From assembly GCA_002293365.1 (NCBI GenBank), contig DBDD01000343.1:1-7850 (forward strand): a DNA stretch of 7,850 nt, written 5' to 3'. The notes below the pieces were generated by a model. That model was not told the origin of the DNA. It ran no database searches and saw nothing but the letters and a program-made list of their open reading frames with translations. Shown one piece after another: positions 6,578 through 7,850 of the stretch. Origin of the DNA: Christensenella sp. UBA941. Its GTDB lineage: Bacteria; Bacillota; Clostridia; Christensenellales; UBA941. A program made the translations under genes and the position numbers. Position 1 is the stretch's first letter; every line of letters starts with the position of its first letter.

Positions 6578-7237
6578 ATGTTAAACCTTATAAAGGATGC
6601 TTCCTATCGCTGTAATGACGTTCCGTTTGGAACCATTGAGGTGAAATACCCGCCTCGCGACACATGGAATATACAGGCGTTCCAAAGCCTAAAGGAAGCG
6701 GAATTAGCCGCTATACGCGCTTCGGCGGAGCACTACGAGCGAAGCGCCGTGTTCGGCCGGGATCCATACTATCGGTATTTCAAAAAATACAAAAAATCTT
6801 ATCCTGTTGCCATGCAGCTTGAATCGCTGTTATTAAAGGGGCGTCCGTTTCCAGACGGCCAGCCTGTCAATGAAATAGCCTTCTTAGCGGAGCTGAGAAC
6901 CCTCACTTTACTGGGGACTCACGATGTCGCGAAAATGAAAGGCGACGTAACACTGTTTCGCGGAACAGAGAAAACGGATTTTATTGGTATGGGCGAGCGG
7001 ACGGTTCATATTTATCCGGGCGATATCAGCGGGAAGGATGACGCCGGTATTATTTTCAGCATGATAGCCGGGGCGGACAACAGAACCTGCTTAACGGATG
7101 AGAGCAGCCATATCGTCTACTTGATATTTGGTACAGATGGCGCGCCGCGAGAACGAATCGAGCAGGTGCAGAATCTGCTGGAGTCTTATGTTCATACGTT
7201 GTCCCCGGATGCCGCTATGGAACGTAAAATATACTGA
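6578..7237 (+). CDS. Free-standing B3/B4 domain protein (PheRS beta editing-domain-like)
   Basis: The 219 residues match the B3/B4 tRNA-binding/editing fold found inside phenylalanyl-tRNA synthetase beta chains and as a separate protein. Family landmarks are DPYYRYFKKYKKSYPVA then LESLLLKG (62-88), a VNEIAFLAELRTLTLLGTHDV stretch (97-117), and KGDVTLFRGTEKTDFIGMGE (121-140) followed by YPGD (146-149). In PheT this domain removes tyrosine from mischarged tRNA-Phe. The free-standing versions are mostly uncharacterised and may edit mischarged tRNA in trans or bind an amino acid. No synthetase core is present and the length is that of complete single-domain proteins, so it is not a fragment of pheT. 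It starts 45 bases after the regulator with AAGAGGT 7 bases before ATG, probably in the same transcript. Exact function not assignable from sequence. Confidence 0.78.
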   Translation: MLNLIKDASYRCNDVPFGTIEVKYPPRDTWNIQAFQSLKEAELAAIRASAEHYERSAVFGRDPYYRYFKKYKKSYPVAMQLESLLLKGRPFPDGQPVNEIAFLAELRTLTLLGTHDVAKMKGDVTLFRGTEKTDFIGMGERTVHIYPGDISGKDDAGIIFSMIAGADNRTCLTDESSHIVYLIFGTDGAPRERIEQVQNLLESYVHTLSPDAAMERKIY

Positions 7238-7310
7238 CGGCGGCAAGCTGATAATCGTGTGAAGGACCATCATATCGTATATTCGCGGAAAAGGCTTCTC
7301 CATCTACGGG

Positions 7311-7346
7311 CAAAAGCGGCGGGATGCAACACGGTACATCCCGCCG
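7311..7346 (-). terminator. Intrinsic terminator of the minus-strand trpB2 gene
   Basis: A perfect 10-base GC-rich stem (7317-7326 CGGCGGGATG; 7337-7346 CATCCCGCCG) with a 10-base loop lies about 20 bases beyond the trpB2 stop. Read on the minus strand it is followed by CTTTTG, a short T-run. On the plus strand it is followed by ATTCTGCAAT, so it should act mainly on minus-strand transcripts. Confidence 0.75.
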
Positions 7347-7364
7347 ATTCTGCAATAATCTTGC

Positions 7365-7850
7365 TTATCTCGGAACCTTGGGCAGCGTGTCGAAGCTTTT
7401 CTGCAATTCCTCGTCCGTCGGGATATAGTCGCTCATTTGGCCGTTGTTGAAGCGGTCGTAGGCCGTCATGTCGAAATAGCCCGTGCCGCTGAGCCCGAAG
7501 AGGATCGTCTTCGCTTCGCCGGTTTCCTTGCATTTAAGGGCCTCGTCGATGGCGGCGCGGATGGCGTGCGAGGATTCCGGGGCGGGGAGGGTGCCTTCGC
7601 AGCGGGCGAACAGCCGGGCCGCCTCAAAGACGTTCGTCTGCTCGTAGGCGCGCGCTTCCATGTAGCCGTCGTGATACAGCTTGGAGAGAATCGGCGACAT
7701 GCCGTGAAAGCGCAGCCCGCCGGCGTGATTTGGGGCGGGGATGAAACCGCTGCCGAGCGTATACATCTTCGCGAGAGGCGTTATGCAGCCCGTGTCGCAA
7801 AAATCGTAGGCGTAGACGCCTCGCGTGAAGCTGGGGCAGGAGGCGGGCTC
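7365..7850 (-). CDS. trpB2: TrpB2-type tryptophan synthase beta-like PLP enzyme, C-terminal part (runs off window)
   Basis: Only the last 161 codons are inside the window; the frame stays open to the edge, so the start, the PLP lysine and the N-terminal domains lie beyond 7850. An in-frame ATG at 7766 is internal, because conserved residues continue upstream of it (EPASCPSFTRGVYAYDF, then CDTGCITPLAKMYTLG). Further landmarks are PNHAGGLRFHGMSPILS, PAPESSHAIRAAIDEAL and TILFGLSGTGYFDM, the late active-site and PLP-phosphate region of the TrpB fold. The HAGGLR-HGM-P and DEALKCKETGE style is that of the TrpB2 (TrpB-like) branch, not the TrpA-partnered TrpB1. Known TrpB2 enzymes condense indole with serine (or O-phosphoserine in some lineages) to tryptophan. 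It converges on the B3/B4 gene, has its own terminator, and is more GC-rich than the genes to its left. Confidence 0.9.
   Translation of the reverse strand, partial: EPASCPSFTRGVYAYDFCDTGCITPLAKMYTLGSGFIPAPNHAGGLRFHGMSPILSKLYHDGYMEARAYEQTNVFEAARLFARCEGTLPAPESSHAIRAAIDEALKCKETGEAKTILFGLSGTGYFDMTAYDRFNNGQMSDYIPTDEELQKSFDTLPKVPR

Noticed and set aside
7365..7766. A complete 133-residue minus-strand gene starting at the ATG at 7766
   Set aside because: Conserved TrpB2 residues continue in frame upstream of that ATG to the window edge, so this is an internal methionine of a longer, truncated gene.

Overview
The window carries a compact plus-strand gene cluster for aromatic amino acid breakdown, followed by a two-gene regulator unit and the 3' end of an oppositely oriented gene. 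The proteins (PLP-dependent tryptophanase, sodium-coupled NSS transporter, M20D amidohydrolase, RidA, YheO/DauR-type regulator, TrpB2-type enzyme), the strong Gram-positive-style ribosome binding sites and the tight gene packing suggest an anaerobic, amino-acid-fermenting bacterium. Synergistota or a Clostridia-related lineage are the best guesses. This is inferred from gene content only; no rRNA or marker gene is present.

Region 1 (30-5664) holds five co-directional genes with gaps of 83, 11, 36 and 42 bases, consistent with one operon: tnaA (tryptophanase), a 388-residue membrane transporter of a family I do not recognise, an M20D metallo-amidohydrolase, an 11-TM NSS-family Na+:amino acid symporter, and ridA. 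A coherent reading is that the symporter imports tryptophan (or a similar amino acid). The amidohydrolase may release it from an N-acyl or other amide conjugate. Tryptophanase splits it to indole, pyruvate and ammonia through an aminoacrylate intermediate, and RidA hydrolyses any 2-aminoacrylate that escapes. The unknown permease could move the conjugate, indole or another product. The promoter and any TnaC-like leader would lie upstream of the window, where only 29 bases are visible.

Region 2 (5665-5869) is a 205-base gap. It contains a GC-rich inverted repeat (5732-5771) and, just before the next gene, a perfect AT-rich 23-base palindrome (5828-5850) that looks like an operator.

Region 3 (5870-7237) holds a YheO/DauR-type PAS-HTH regulator starting at TTG and a free-standing B3/B4 (PheRS beta editing-like) domain protein, 45 bases apart and probably co-transcribed.

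Region 4 (7238-7850) holds an intrinsic terminator that works on the minus strand and the C-terminal 161 codons of a TrpB2-type tryptophan synthase beta-like protein on the minus strand, running off the window edge. This part is more GC-rich than the genes to its left. A tryptophan-cleaving enzyme and a potential indole-to-tryptophan enzyme therefore lie in one neighbourhood, pointing at each other. No tRNA, rRNA, CRISPR array, insertion sequence or phage gene was seen.
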